From Bacteroidales bacterium (GTDB taxonomy: Bacteria; Bacteroidota; Bacteroidia; Bacteroidales; FEN-979), in the NCBI GenBank assembly GCA_030681475.1, contig JAUXWT010000007.1, positions 1 to 38,816 on the forward strand: 38,816 nucleotides of DNA, in the 5' to 3' direction. The stretch's first letter is position 1; every line of letters begins with the position of its first letter. A program made the position numbers and the translations under genes. The notes under the pieces are model-generated. The model was not told the origin of the DNA. It ran no database searches and saw only the letters and a list, made by a program, of their open reading frames with translations. Below, piece after piece: positions 7,019 to 15,848 of the stretch.

Positions 7019-7957
7019 ATGGATCTATTTTCAGCGCACGGCGTTTCAAAACAGTATTCGAACCACAAAGCCCTTGACAAGGTAAGCATCAATGTTCCCG
7101 ACAGGCATATTTTCGGGTTGCTGGGTCCCAATGGCGCGGGCAAAACTACCCTTATCCGCATCATCAACCAGATCATCGCCCCCGATGAAGGCGAGCTTAC
7201 CTTCATGGGACGCAAACTCCAGCCACACGATATCGCATTAATCGGATACCTTCCTGAAGAACGGGGGCTGTACAAGAAAATGACCGTAGGAGAGCAGGCT
7301 TTGTACCTGGCCCAGCTTAAGGGACTGAGCCATCAGGAAGCCCAAAAACGGTTAAAATACTGGTTTGACAAATTTGAGATGAGGGGATGGTGGAATAAAA
7401 AGGTGGAGGAACTCTCCAAAGGAATGCAGCAAAAGGTCCAATTCCTGGTTACCATCATCCATGAACCGAAACTCCTGATCTTCGATGAACCATTCAGCGG
7501 TTTTGACCCTATAAACGCAAACATCCTGAAGGAAGAGATCTTAGCGCAGAAAGAAAAAGGGGCAACGGTCATCTTTTCCACGCATAATATGTCCTCCGTT
7601 GAGGAACTCTGCGATGATATCGCGTTGATCGACCGTTCAAAAGTTGTGTTGAGCGGGGCGGTCAGAAGTATCAAGAAGACTTTTAAAACCAACACCTTCG
7701 GAATCAGTTTCAACGATTATGATGGCGCTGTTCAGACAATACTTCCAACCGGATTCCAGGTACTCTCTGAATCCAGGGATGCCGATCACCGCCATGCGGA
7801 GATTAAATTGCCGGCAGAGGCAACATCCAATGACCTCATAAAAACTATGTTGCCGTTTGTCACCATTTATGCAGTCAATGAGAAGATTCCAAGCATGAAT
7901 GATATTTTTATCCAGGCAGTTACACAAAAAACAGGACAAGACGTAACGCAAGACTAA
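7019..7957 (+). CDS. ABC transporter ATP-binding protein (NatA/YhaQ type)
   Basis: This 312-residue ABC ATPase has Walker A GPNGAGKTT (36-44), the signature LSKGMQQKV (132-140), Walker B LLIFDEP (152-158) and the switch His in IFSTHNMSS. About 90 residues follow the nucleotide-binding domain, as in the NatA/YhaQ branch, which pairs with ABC-2 type permeases acting as exporters. The substrate cannot be read from the sequence; sodium export is known only for some relatives. The permease gene starts one base after this stop codon, so the pair is an operon. The gap to dnaJ is only 11 bp, so read-through from grpE-dnaJ is likely. Confidence 0.88.
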   Translation: MDLFSAHGVSKQYSNHKALDKVSINVPDRHIFGLLGPNGAGKTTLIRIINQIIAPDEGELTFMGRKLQPHDIALIGYLPEERGLYKKMTVGEQALYLAQLKGLSHQEAQKRLKYWFDKFEMRGWWNKKVEELSKGMQQKVQFLVTIIHEPKLLIFDEPFSGFDPINANILKEEILAQKEKGATVIFSTHNMSSVEELCDDIALIDRSKVVLSGAVRSIKKTFKTNTFGISFNDYDGAVQTILPTGFQVLSESRDADHRHAEIKLPAEATSNDLIKTMLPFVTIYAVNEKIPSMNDIFIQAVTQKTGQDVTQD

Positions 7958-7958
7958 T

Positions 7959-9323
7959 ATGAAAAAGATCTTCCTCATCATCAAGCGAGAGTACCTCACA
8001 CGGGTCAAGAAAAAGTCATTCATCATCATGACCATTCTCGGGCCCATCCTGATGGCGGCCACAATCGTGATCCCCATTTACCTGGCCAGCCGCCCCAACG
8101 AGACCAAAACCATTGCTGTACTTGATGAAACCGGAATTTTTATCGAAAAATTCAAGGATTCCGAGGAGGTCAAATTTCATTATCTCGTCAGTGACCTGAC
8201 AACGGCCAAAGAAAATTTCTCCAAAAGTGATAACCACGCGTTGCTGTTTATCCCGAAAACGGAGGTAACCCTGCCGACCAATGCTATTCTTTACTCTGAA
8301 AAGAGTGTAAGTATCAACGTCAAGTCATACATAAAGAATGTGATGACCAAGCAGATAGAGGATTTAAAGCTGCAGGCCCGGCTCACTGAACTTCAAACAG
8401 ACAAGCAAAACCCTGTTTCTGTTGACGAAATCCTGCGTTCCATAAAAACTTCGGTGGATATCAACACCATGAAAATCGGCGCAGATGGCAAAGAATCAAA
8501 GAGTTATACCGAAATCAACATGGTGCTTGGCATGGTTTCAGGGATCCTTATTTATTTTTTCATCTTCATGTTCGGCGCCCAGGTGATGCGTGGTGTCATC
8601 GAAGAAAAAACCAGCCGGATCGTGGAGGTGATCATCTCCTCGGTAAAACCCTTTCAGTTGATGATGGGCAAGATTGTTGGAGTCGGACTTGTCGGCCTTA
8701 CCCAGTTCCTGCTGTGGGTGGTACTCACTTTCGCGATCGTAACCGTGGTTACCACTGTTATGAACACCACCGATTTCAAGAAACCGGCCACGGAGCAGAT
8801 GATGGCTCAGAAACAAGGTCTTGACCCTGCATTGACAGAGGCAATTTCTTCACAGGATGATTCTGCTCAAGGCATGGGCGTTGTAATGGAAGCCATCAAC
8901 ACGGTAAATTTCCCGGTGATGATCGCGGCATTTATCTTTTTCTTTATGGTGGGTTACCTGCTTTATGCGGCTCTTTTCGCAGCCATAGGAGGAGCGGTTG
9001 ACAGCGAAGCAGACACGCAGCAATTCATGTTCCCCATTACGATCCCGTTGATCCTATCGATCATCATGGCACAATACATTATCCAGGATCCGGACGGACC
9101 TGTGGCGTTCTGGTTTTCAATATTCCCGCTTACTTCGCCCGTTATCATGATGATTCGGATCCCTTTCGGGGTACCCTACTACGAGGTTGCCTTGTCAATG
9201 GCGCTGCTTTTACTTGGATTCCTGGGCACCACCTGGCTGGCAGGTAAAATCTACCGCACCGGTATCCTGATGTACGGCAAAAAGATCAGCTACAAGGAAT
9301 TGTGGAAATGGGTCCGGTATTAA
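7959..9323 (+). CDS. ABC-2 type permease (NatB/YhaP type)
   Basis: This 454-residue membrane protein begins MKKIFLIIKREYLTRVKKKS, the amphipathic N-terminus of ABC-2 permeases, then a first membrane segment (about 24-44). A large extracytoplasmic region follows to about residue 185, then five or six membrane spans including MVLGMVSGILIYFFIFMFGA and FPVMIAAFIFFFMVGYLLY. The conserved VMRGVIEEKTSRIVEVIISS elbow, which contacts the ATPase, is present. It is the partner of the preceding gene and probably an efflux system of unknown substrate. Its last 38 bp overlap the convergent deoxyhypusine-synthase-family gene. Confidence 0.88.
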   Translation: MKKIFLIIKREYLTRVKKKSFIIMTILGPILMAATIVIPIYLASRPNETKTIAVLDETGIFIEKFKDSEEVKFHYLVSDLTTAKENFSKSDNHALLFIPKTEVTLPTNAILYSEKSVSINVKSYIKNVMTKQIEDLKLQARLTELQTDKQNPVSVDEILRSIKTSVDINTMKIGADGKESKSYTEINMVLGMVSGILIYFFIFMFGAQVMRGVIEEKTSRIVEVIISSVKPFQLMMGKIVGVGLVGLTQFLLWVVLTFAIVTVVTTVMNTTDFKKPATEQMMAQKQGLDPALTEAISSQDDSAQGMGVVMEAINTVNFPVMIAAFIFFFMVGYLLYAALFAAIGGAVDSEADTQQFMFPITIPLILSIIMAQYIIQDPDGPVAFWFSIFPLTSPVIMMIRIPFGVPYYEVALSMALLLLGFLGTTWLAGKIYRTGILMYGKKISYKELWKWVRY

Positions 9324-10347
9324 TAAAATCCAACATTTTCGTCCATTCGTATTTTTTGCGTTTCTTCCAGTCCCCTTTGTGGTAAACATAACTGGCAATT
9401 AAAGGCAGAACGCTGGTTGCCTCGGCATAAACCATTTTTTCCCAAACGGTTTCGACCTTTCCCCAACTGGCTGCCTCTTTCAGGGTTGAACTGGAACAGG
9501 CTCCATCGCGCGGGTCGGCAACAGTGATCTGAACGGCATATTTATGCATCGGGACATCTTTCCCAAGCACTTCGGCGCAGATCACCGTATCCTGTACAAA
9601 GTTTTTCGGCACCCCTCCCCCGATCATGAACAACCCTGAAGTTTTTGCAGCCATTTTGATCTTGGTCAGTTCTAGAAAATCCTTTACAGAATCGATAGAA
9701 AGATGTTTTTCAGGGTTATCCCACTGATGTTTGACCAACCCGAAGCCGGCGCTGCTGTCGCTGAAAGCCGGACAGAAAATGGGAACATTTTGTTCGTAAC
9801 AAACCTGGACAAGCGAATCTTTCTTTTTTGAATGTTTTACAAGCCATTTACCCATTTCACGGATAAATTCCCGCGATGAATAGGGCCGTGGCTCAAGCGT
9901 GTTGGCTATTTTATTGATGGTGGCATCACAATACTGAAGCTCCTCTTCATCGATATAGGTATCATAGATCCGGTCGATATAATGATCGCGGAGTTCTTTA
10001 TCATCTGCATAAGGCGTTCCTTTGTAATGTTTGAAACCCAGCGCTTCAAAAAAGTCCATATCTACAATGGAAGCGCCGGTGGCAATGATGGCATCGACCA
10101 TGTTGTTCTTTACCATGTCAACGTAAACCTGCATGCAACCTCCCGCACTGGTACTGCCTGCCAGCGTAAGGAATACCGTACATCCCTTATCCCTGATCAT
10201 CATATTCAGAATATCGGCAGCGGCCGCCGTATCACGCGATGTGAATGACATGTCGCGCATGGCATCAATGATCGATGTAGAATCGATCGCCTTGATATCA
10301 ATGTGTTTAACCTGTTCTTTTAAAATGTTTTTCTTACTATTTTTCAT
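9286..10347 (-). CDS. Deoxyhypusine synthase family protein (probable polyamine enzyme)
   Basis: This 353-residue protein belongs to the deoxyhypusine synthase fold family. Visible are the NAD-site region FLTLAGSTSAGGCMQVYVD, the FMIGGGVPKNF turn, ITVADPRDGACSSSTL and the catalytic-lysine motif EAASWGKV (Lys297), matching the Lys that forms the aminobutyl-enzyme intermediate in eukaryotic DHS. Bacteria lack eIF5A, so the acceptor must differ. Some bacterial relatives are known to make homospermidine from spermidine and putrescine. The gene lies 49 bp downstream of arginine decarboxylase on the same strand, which supports polyamine synthesis; the actual acceptor and product are inferred only in outline. 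The 3' end overlaps the convergent permease gene by 38 bp. Confidence 0.85.
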   Translation of the reverse strand: MKNSKKNILKEQVKHIDIKAIDSTSIIDAMRDMSFTSRDTAAAADILNMMIRDKGCTVFLTLAGSTSAGGCMQVYVDMVKNNMVDAIIATGASIVDMDFFEALGFKHYKGTPYADDKELRDHYIDRIYDTYIDEEELQYCDATINKIANTLEPRPYSSREFIREMGKWLVKHSKKKDSLVQVCYEQNVPIFCPAFSDSSAGFGLVKHQWDNPEKHLSIDSVKDFLELTKIKMAAKTSGLFMIGGGVPKNFVQDTVICAEVLGKDVPMHKYAVQITVADPRDGACSSSTLKEAASWGKVETVWEKMVYAEATSVLPLIASYVYHKGDWKKRKKYEWTKMLDFINTGPISTIPCS

Positions 10348-10396
10348 CGTTTTTTTTTCAAAATTACTAATTCATATCGGGATAAGGAAATTATCT

Positions 10397-11791
10397 TCAA
10401 TAACCAAGTATTTTCAGCATGGATTTAAAACTCTGTTCCTTTGACCATAGTTTTGTTGTAATTTCACCTGTTTCCTTCTCTATATCAATCAATACATGCT
10501 TGGGGGCGGGAATCAGGCAATGCTGGATCCCGCCATAGCCGCCAATCGATTCCTGGTATGCGCCGGTGTGGAACATGCCAATGTATTGGGGTTCATTTTG
10601 ATTGAATTTGGGCAGATAGACCGCATTGCTGTGTTCCTCTGCATTGTAGAAATCTTCGCTGTCGCAGGTCAGACCGCCAAGGAATACCCTTTCATACTCA
10701 ACATCCCAGTTATTGACCGCCAAAAGGATAAATTTCTGGTTTATGGCCCATGTATCCGGCAGTGTAGTCATAAAAGAGCTGTCGATCATATTCCAGATCT
10801 CCCTGTCATTCTGCCTTTTCTGGTCAATAATGGAATAAAGTACAGCGCCGCTTTCACCTACGGTAAAGGATCCGAATTCAGTAAATATGTCGGGTTCAAG
10901 GACTTCATTGCGCTCACAAATGCTTTTTATCTGAGCAACGATCTCCTCGGCCATGTATTCATAATCATAAACGAAGTCGAGCGAGTTCTTGATCGGTAAC
11001 CCTCCTCCGATGTTTAATGAGGTTAACTCGGGACATACTTTTTTCAAGTCACAATAGACCTGGACACTCTTGGTCAACTCATTCCAATAGTATGCCTTAT
11101 CCTTGATCCCGGTGTTGATAAAGAAGTGAAGCATCTTCAACTCAAACTTGGGATTGTTTTTAATTTTTTCCAGATAATAGGGAATAATATCATTGTACCT
11201 GATTCCTAATCGGGACGTATAGAAGTCAAACTTGGGTTCCTCTTCAGATGCGATACGTATGCCAAGATTTACCTTATGCTTTATTTCCACCTCGATTTTT
11301 TCGAGTTCAAAGAGATTGTCGAGCACCGGGATCACATTGGGGTACCCATTGTTGACCAGGTGTACGATATTCTCGATATACATCGGCCGTTTAAATCCGT
11401 TGCATATAATATAACGCTCCTTGTTAAGCAATCCTTTTTCAGCAAGATCTTCGATGATGTTTATATCAAAAGCCGAGGAAGTTTCGAGATGTACATCATT
11501 CTTGAGCGCCTCTTCCAGAACAAAGTTAAAGTGTGAACTCTTGGTGCAAAAACAATAGTGGTAATCGCCCTGATAATCTACTTTGGCCATAGCTACATTG
11601 AATAACCGCTTTGCACGTTGTACCTGTGAACTGATCTTAGGCAAGTAGCTTATTTTAAGCGGTGTTCCATATTGCTTAATGATGTCCATCAAAGGCACCT
11701 TATGAAAGGAGAGCTCATTATCAACAACTTCAAACTCAGGTTGAGGGAAGTCAAATGTTTGTTCAATCAGATCAATATACTTATTTTTCAT
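10397..11791 (-). CDS. Arginine decarboxylase, short Bacteroidota form (PLP, fold III)
   Basis: This 464-residue fold-type III PLP enzyme probably converts arginine to agmatine. The Schiff-base lysine is Lys84 in HYCFCTKSSHF, the glycine loop is IGGGLP (261-266), and the C-terminal active-site Cys is Cys376 in GGLTCDSED, followed by FHTGAYQESIGG. The CDS and GAYQE motifs fit arginine decarboxylase better than diaminopimelate or ornithine decarboxylase. It is much shorter than SpeA of E. coli (about 650 residues), lacking the large inserted domains. The usual EPGR-like phosphate motif reads EFGSF here. The downstream DHS-family gene supports a polyamine role. Substrate assignment is from memory of family motifs. 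Confidence 0.8.
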   Translation of the reverse strand: MKNKYIDLIEQTFDFPQPEFEVVDNELSFHKVPLMDIIKQYGTPLKISYLPKISSQVQRAKRLFNVAMAKVDYQGDYHYCFCTKSSHFNFVLEEALKNDVHLETSSAFDINIIEDLAEKGLLNKERYIICNGFKRPMYIENIVHLVNNGYPNVIPVLDNLFELEKIEVEIKHKVNLGIRIASEEEPKFDFYTSRLGIRYNDIIPYYLEKIKNNPKFELKMLHFFINTGIKDKAYYWNELTKSVQVYCDLKKVCPELTSLNIGGGLPIKNSLDFVYDYEYMAEEIVAQIKSICERNEVLEPDIFTEFGSFTVGESGAVLYSIIDQKRQNDREIWNMIDSSFMTTLPDTWAINQKFILLAVNNWDVEYERVFLGGLTCDSEDFYNAEEHSNAVYLPKFNQNEPQYIGMFHTGAYQESIGGYGGIQHCLIPAPKHVLIDIEKETGEITTKLWSKEQSFKSMLKILGY

Positions 11792-11812
11792 CTAAATTAT
11801 TTTATATGGAAG

Positions 11813-11876
11813 TCACGCGGATCATCAATTTATTACATATGTAAATCACCCGGATTGATATAGAGTTGCAAATTTA
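11813..11876 (-). promoter_or_regulatory. Leader and candidate operator of the decarboxylase operon
   Basis: Read leftward, CAAATTTA at 11869-11876 is TAAATTTG, an exact -7 element about 78 bp before the decarboxylase ATG. The leader has direct repeats TCACGCGGAT (11813-11822) and TCACCCGGAT (11846-11855) exactly 33 bp apart, with the palindrome TTACATATGTAA between them (11832-11843). No good -33 box was seen. A regulatory role is inferred from the arrangement only. Confidence 0.35.
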
Positions 11877-11924
11877 CTTCATTCTGTTTATAAATTAAAT
11901 AAAACGGAAAATTTTTATAGATCA

Positions 11925-12398
11925 TTGCAACAACCCGCATTTTTCACCGAACTGTTCGCCATTTTTGCAGGTAACCAGGAGCCTGCAAGCCGGAGAGCTG
12001 TATGGGTAGTTGATACTGTTTCTGAAAAAAACCCACAATTTATCGCCCCATTTCTGAATGACATCGTTGATATGCTGCCCTCACTCGGGCATGACGGACT
12101 CAAACGACATGCCATGCGGATCCTTGCACGCTCACCGCTTCCCACAAACAACCGCCTTGCCAGGCTGATCAAAGTCAGTTTTGAATGGCTGTTGTCGCCA
12201 CAAGAAGCAATTGCGACAAAAGTGCACTGTATGGAGGCGCTCTACAGGATATCCCAAACGGAACCCGATCTTAAAAAAGAGTTGGCCGATTCAATTGAAT
12301 TGCGCCTCAACGAAGAGACCCCGGGATTTAAAAACAGGGGGCAAAAGTTGCTAAAAAAACTCTATGCCGAAATCAACAACGCCACAGAGCCTTATTAA
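11925..12398 (+). CDS. Hypothetical helical-repeat (HEAT-like) protein
   Basis: I do not recognise a named family. The product (157 residues from a TTG start) reads as paired amphipathic helices: AVWVVDTVSEKNPQFIAPFL, then DMLPSLGHDGLKRHAMRILA, then ATKVHCMEALYRISQTEPDL. This spacing resembles HEAT or DNA-alkylation-repeat proteins. There is no signal peptide or membrane segment. No ATG exists in frame before the body of the protein, so the start is TTG at 11925 or a rarer codon upstream. It lies 124 bp before secDF, which has its own promoter, so it is probably a separate unit. Confidence 0.65.
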   Translation: MQQPAFFTELFAIFAGNQEPASRRAVWVVDTVSEKNPQFIAPFLNDIVDMLPSLGHDGLKRHAMRILARSPLPTNNRLARLIKVSFEWLLSPQEAIATKVHCMEALYRISQTEPDLKKELADSIELRLNEETPGFKNRGQKLLKKLYAEINNATEPY

Positions 12399-12441
12399 CA
12401 TTGCCTCTTCGTGTTTAATTCAACCCGGAAATTTAATTGTA

Positions 12442-12472
12442 TTGGTTATTTCCAAGTAATTTTATAATTTTG
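12442..12472 (+). promoter_or_regulatory. Bacteroidota-type promoter of secDF
   Basis: TTG at 12442-12444 and TAATTTTG at 12465-12472 are separated by exactly 20 bp. Transcription would start near 12479, giving a 44-base AT-rich leader before the ATG at 12523. Confidence 0.7.
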
Positions 12473-12522
12473 CACCCTCAAAAAAAGGCTTAAGCAATAC
12501 AATCCATTTAAATTTAAATCTC

Positions 12523-15500
12523 ATGCAACACAAAGGCGTTGTTAAATTTTTCTCGATCATTTTCACTGTAGTATGTTTATTCCAGTTATCGTTCACGGCC
12601 ATCAGCTACTACTATTCAGGCAAATCAGATGATTACGCGAATGCTCCCCAGGTAAAAACAATGGCCGGTAACATGGCAAAAGGTGATCCCCTGAAAGAAG
12701 AGTATTATTTCGACTCCATTACTAAAGCAAGACTGGAATATTTTAATGATTCCATGGCTTCTGTCGATGTTTATAATATTTTGCTGAGGAAATATACGTT
12801 GAAGGACGTTCGCGAGCGTGAGATCAACCTTGGCCTTGACCTGAAGGGTGGTATGAACGTAACCATGGCCGTATCCGTACCCGATGTGATCCGTGCACTT
12901 TCAGGAAACAATCAGGATCCTACTTTCATGAAAGCGCTTTCACAAGCAATTGAAAAGGAGAAGACCAGCACACGTGACTTTGTTGATCTTTTTTCAGAAT
13001 CATTTAAAGAGGTCGATCCCAACGCCAAACTGGCTGCCATTTTCAATACGGTAGAACTTAAAGACAAAATAAGCTACAACTCCTCAAACGATGAGGTACT
13101 TAAAATAATCCGCGAAGAGAGTAATGCGGCCATTGACCGCACTTATAATATTCTCACCACCCGGATTGACCGTTTTGGTGTTGTTCAGCCAAACATTCAA
13201 CGGTTGCAGACTGCCGGACGTATCCTGATCGAACTGCCGGGGATCAAAGATCCAGAACGGGTCCGTAAACTGCTGCAGGGAACAGCACAACTTGAATTTT
13301 GGGAAACCTACCAGTTTCCAACTCTTCAACCGTACTTTGCCGAGGCCAACACGAAGCTGATCTCCATCCTTTCGGCAAACCAGGACTCAACCAGGGCAGA
13401 CAGTGTGCTCAAATCCGATACATCGGCAACAACAAAGGCCATTGCCTCAAAACAGATCCTGGCCGAGAAAAAAGACCCTTCTAAAAAGGAGCCGGTAACG
13501 AAAGGCGATTCCGTAAAAACAGACACCTCCAAGGGCAATGCCTTATTAAAACAACTTGACAAGGACACTTCTAAAACGTCAGCTGCCAGCCAGCAAAAGC
13601 AATCATTTGAAGATTATGCCAAAACGAACCCTTTATTCGCCTATCTGAACCCTGCCATCTATCAAAATAACGAAGGACAGTATGTTGCAGGACAGACAGC
13701 CATGGTGGGACGTGCATTTATCAAAGATACCGCCCGCATTAACAATATGCTTCGTCTGACCAAAAACATGTTCCCGCGCGATATGAAGCTTGCCTGGTCG
13801 GTGAAACCACGTGCCGATGCCAAGGACGTACTGGAACTCGTAGCCTTAAAAGTCACCTCCCGTGACGGATCTCCGGCTTTGGGAGGAGATGTTATTGTTT
13901 CAGCAAGACAGGATTATGATCAGAACGGTCGCGTAGAAGTATCTATGTCGATGAATAGTGAAGGCGCCCGCGTCTGGAAAAGACTGACCGGTGAAAATAT
14001 TGGAAAACAGGTCGCCATCGTGCTTGATGGTTATGTTTACAGTTACCCCAATGTAAACAGTGAAATCCCAAACGGCATGTCATCCATCACCGGTGGTGAA
14101 ATGACGGTGGAAGAAGCGCTTGACCTTGCCAATATCCTCAAAGCAGGTAAGCTTCCGGCTCCGGCGAGGATCGTCGCTGAAGAGGTAGTAGGCCCGTCAC
14201 TTGGACAGGAATCCATCAACGCAGGACTCCTTTCATTCATTATTGCATTTATCGGGGTTCTTCTATACATGTCGCTGTATTACAACGGAGCCGGTCACGT
14301 TGCAGATATCGCGCTGTTTGCTAACGTTTTCTTCCTTTTTGGTGTTTTGGCCTCCATTGGCGCAGTACTTACACTGCCGGGTATCGCCGGTATCGTGCTT
14401 ACCCTGGCTATGGCGGTTGACTCGAACGTAATTATCTACGAGCGAATGCGGGAGGAGATCCGGGCAGGCAAAGGTATGCGGCTGGTGGTCAAAGACGGTT
14501 TCCATCATGCCTATTCCGCCATCATCGACGGTCACGTCACAACCATTTTAACCGGTATTGTGCTGTATATCTTTGGATCAGGCCCGGTACAAGGGTTTGC
14601 CACAACACTCGTCATTGGTTTGATCCTCTCCCTGTTCTCATCCATCTTCATCGCCAGGCTTGTTTTCGAATGGATGCTCGACAGGAATATGACCATTACC
14701 ACAGGAAATAAATTCACTTTTAACCTGTTCCAGAATACAAAATTCGACTTCATCAGCCTCAGGAAAAAAATGTATATTGTTTCACTTATCGTCATTATCC
14801 CTGGTCTGATCAGTATTTTTGTCCGTGGCCTGGATCCCGGTCTGGATTTTACGGGAGGGCGCAGTTACATCGTCAGGTTTGACCAGAATGTATCCACCAA
14901 TGATATTCGTGAATCACTCCGGAAAGAATTAGGCGAATCGCCGGAAGTCAAGACCTTCGGACCTAAAAACCAGGTTAAGATCACGACGAAGTTTATGATT
15001 AACGAACGTGGACAACAATCGGATTCGATTGTCAGCAACAAGCTTTTTAATGGTATTAAAGAATACTATAAAACACCAATCACCTATGCTGATTTTAAAT
15101 CAAATGCTGCCGGGAAAATCGTTGGAGAACTAAGTTCACAACGTGTTGACCCGACCATATCTTATGCATTGATCTGGAAGGCCTTTATGGCGGTTCTGTT
15201 CTCCCTGGTTATTATATTTATCTATATCGCGCTCCGATTTAAAAACTGGCAGTTTGGACTCGGCGGTGTTTCGGCCCTTTTCCACGATTCACTGATCATA
15301 GTTGGGTTATTTTCCCTGCTCCACGGTGTCATGCCATTTGGAATGGAGGTTGACCAATCATTCATCGCGGCGTTGTTGACCGTAATTGGTTATTCAATTA
15401 TGGATACGGTCATCATTTTCGACAGGATACGTGAGAACAGGCTGCTTTACCCCAAGCGGGAACTTAAGCTTAATATCAATTCGGCCATTAACAGTACGCT

Positions 15501-15729
15501 CGGACGTACGATCAACACATCAGGCGTAACCCTGGTGGTATTGATTATCATCTTCATTTTCGGCGGAGAGGTCCTGCGCGGATTCACATTTGCCCTCATC
15601 GTGGGTATCATCATCGGAACCTATTCGTCGGTGTTTAATGCAACACCAGTAGCTTATGACATTTTATTGTGGCAAAAGAGACGCAAGGAGATGAAAGAGC
15701 TTGCAGGTTCGAAAAGCAAAGCCAAATAA
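12523..15729 (+). CDS. secDF: Protein translocase SecDF, single-chain fusion
   Basis: This 1068-residue inner-membrane protein uses proton motive force to pull precursors through SecYEG on the periplasmic side. SecD and SecF are fused, as is usual in Bacteroidota. The SecD part has a first membrane helix near residues 8-30, the motif LGLDLKGGMNV at about 103-113, a large periplasmic domain and six membrane helices from about residue 568. The SecF part starts near 743 with MYIVSLIVIIPGLISIFV, followed by GLDFTGGRSY, and ends with the helix bundle containing SIMDTVIIFDRIREN. Between residues 287 and 364 the SecD periplasmic domain carries a Ser/Thr/Lys/Asp-rich, probably disordered insertion. 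A terminator follows directly. Confidence 0.95.
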   Translation: MQHKGVVKFFSIIFTVVCLFQLSFTAISYYYSGKSDDYANAPQVKTMAGNMAKGDPLKEEYYFDSITKARLEYFNDSMASVDVYNILLRKYTLKDVREREINLGLDLKGGMNVTMAVSVPDVIRALSGNNQDPTFMKALSQAIEKEKTSTRDFVDLFSESFKEVDPNAKLAAIFNTVELKDKISYNSSNDEVLKIIREESNAAIDRTYNILTTRIDRFGVVQPNIQRLQTAGRILIELPGIKDPERVRKLLQGTAQLEFWETYQFPTLQPYFAEANTKLISILSANQDSTRADSVLKSDTSATTKAIASKQILAEKKDPSKKEPVTKGDSVKTDTSKGNALLKQLDKDTSKTSAASQQKQSFEDYAKTNPLFAYLNPAIYQNNEGQYVAGQTAMVGRAFIKDTARINNMLRLTKNMFPRDMKLAWSVKPRADAKDVLELVALKVTSRDGSPALGGDVIVSARQDYDQNGRVEVSMSMNSEGARVWKRLTGENIGKQVAIVLDGYVYSYPNVNSEIPNGMSSITGGEMTVEEALDLANILKAGKLPAPARIVAEEVVGPSLGQESINAGLLSFIIAFIGVLLYMSLYYNGAGHVADIALFANVFFLFGVLASIGAVLTLPGIAGIVLTLAMAVDSNVIIYERMREEIRAGKGMRLVVKDGFHHAYSAIIDGHVTTILTGIVLYIFGSGPVQGFATTLVIGLILSLFSSIFIARLVFEWMLDRNMTITTGNKFTFNLFQNTKFDFISLRKKMYIVSLIVIIPGLISIFVRGLDPGLDFTGGRSYIVRFDQNVSTNDIRESLRKELGESPEVKTFGPKNQVKITTKFMINERGQQSDSIVSNKLFNGIKEYYKTPITYADFKSNAAGKIVGELSSQRVDPTISYALIWKAFMAVLFSLVIIFIYIALRFKNWQFGLGGVSALFHDSLIIVGLFSLLHGVMPFGMEVDQSFIAALLTVIGYSIMDTVIIFDRIRENRLLYPKRELKLNINSAINSTLGRTINTSGVTLVVLIIIFIFGGEVLRGFTFALIVGIIIGTYSSVFNATPVAYDILLWQKRRKEMKELAGSKSKAK

Positions 15730-15748
15730 ATTTATAAATTGAATGAAA

Positions 15749-15786
15749 AATGGCTGTCCCGGTAAAACAGGATAGCCATTTTTTTT
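15749..15786 (+). terminator. Rho-independent terminator after secDF
   Basis: AATGGCT (15749-15755) pairs with AGCCATT (15774-15780), extended by CC/GG pairs, and is followed by a run of eight T (15779-15786). Confidence 0.85.
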
Positions 15787-15808
15787 AGTCCTACATAAGA
15801 CTTTTATC

Positions 15809-15816
15809 TATATTTG
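15809..15816 (+). promoter_or_regulatory. -7 promoter element of the PorE-like gene
   Basis: TATATTTG is an exact TAnnTTTG match 32 bp before the ATG at 15849 and just after the secDF terminator. The -33 region lacks a clear TTTG. Confidence 0.5.
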
Positions 15817-15848
15817 TACGTTAATTAGGCAATTCAAACTGCGTTTAC

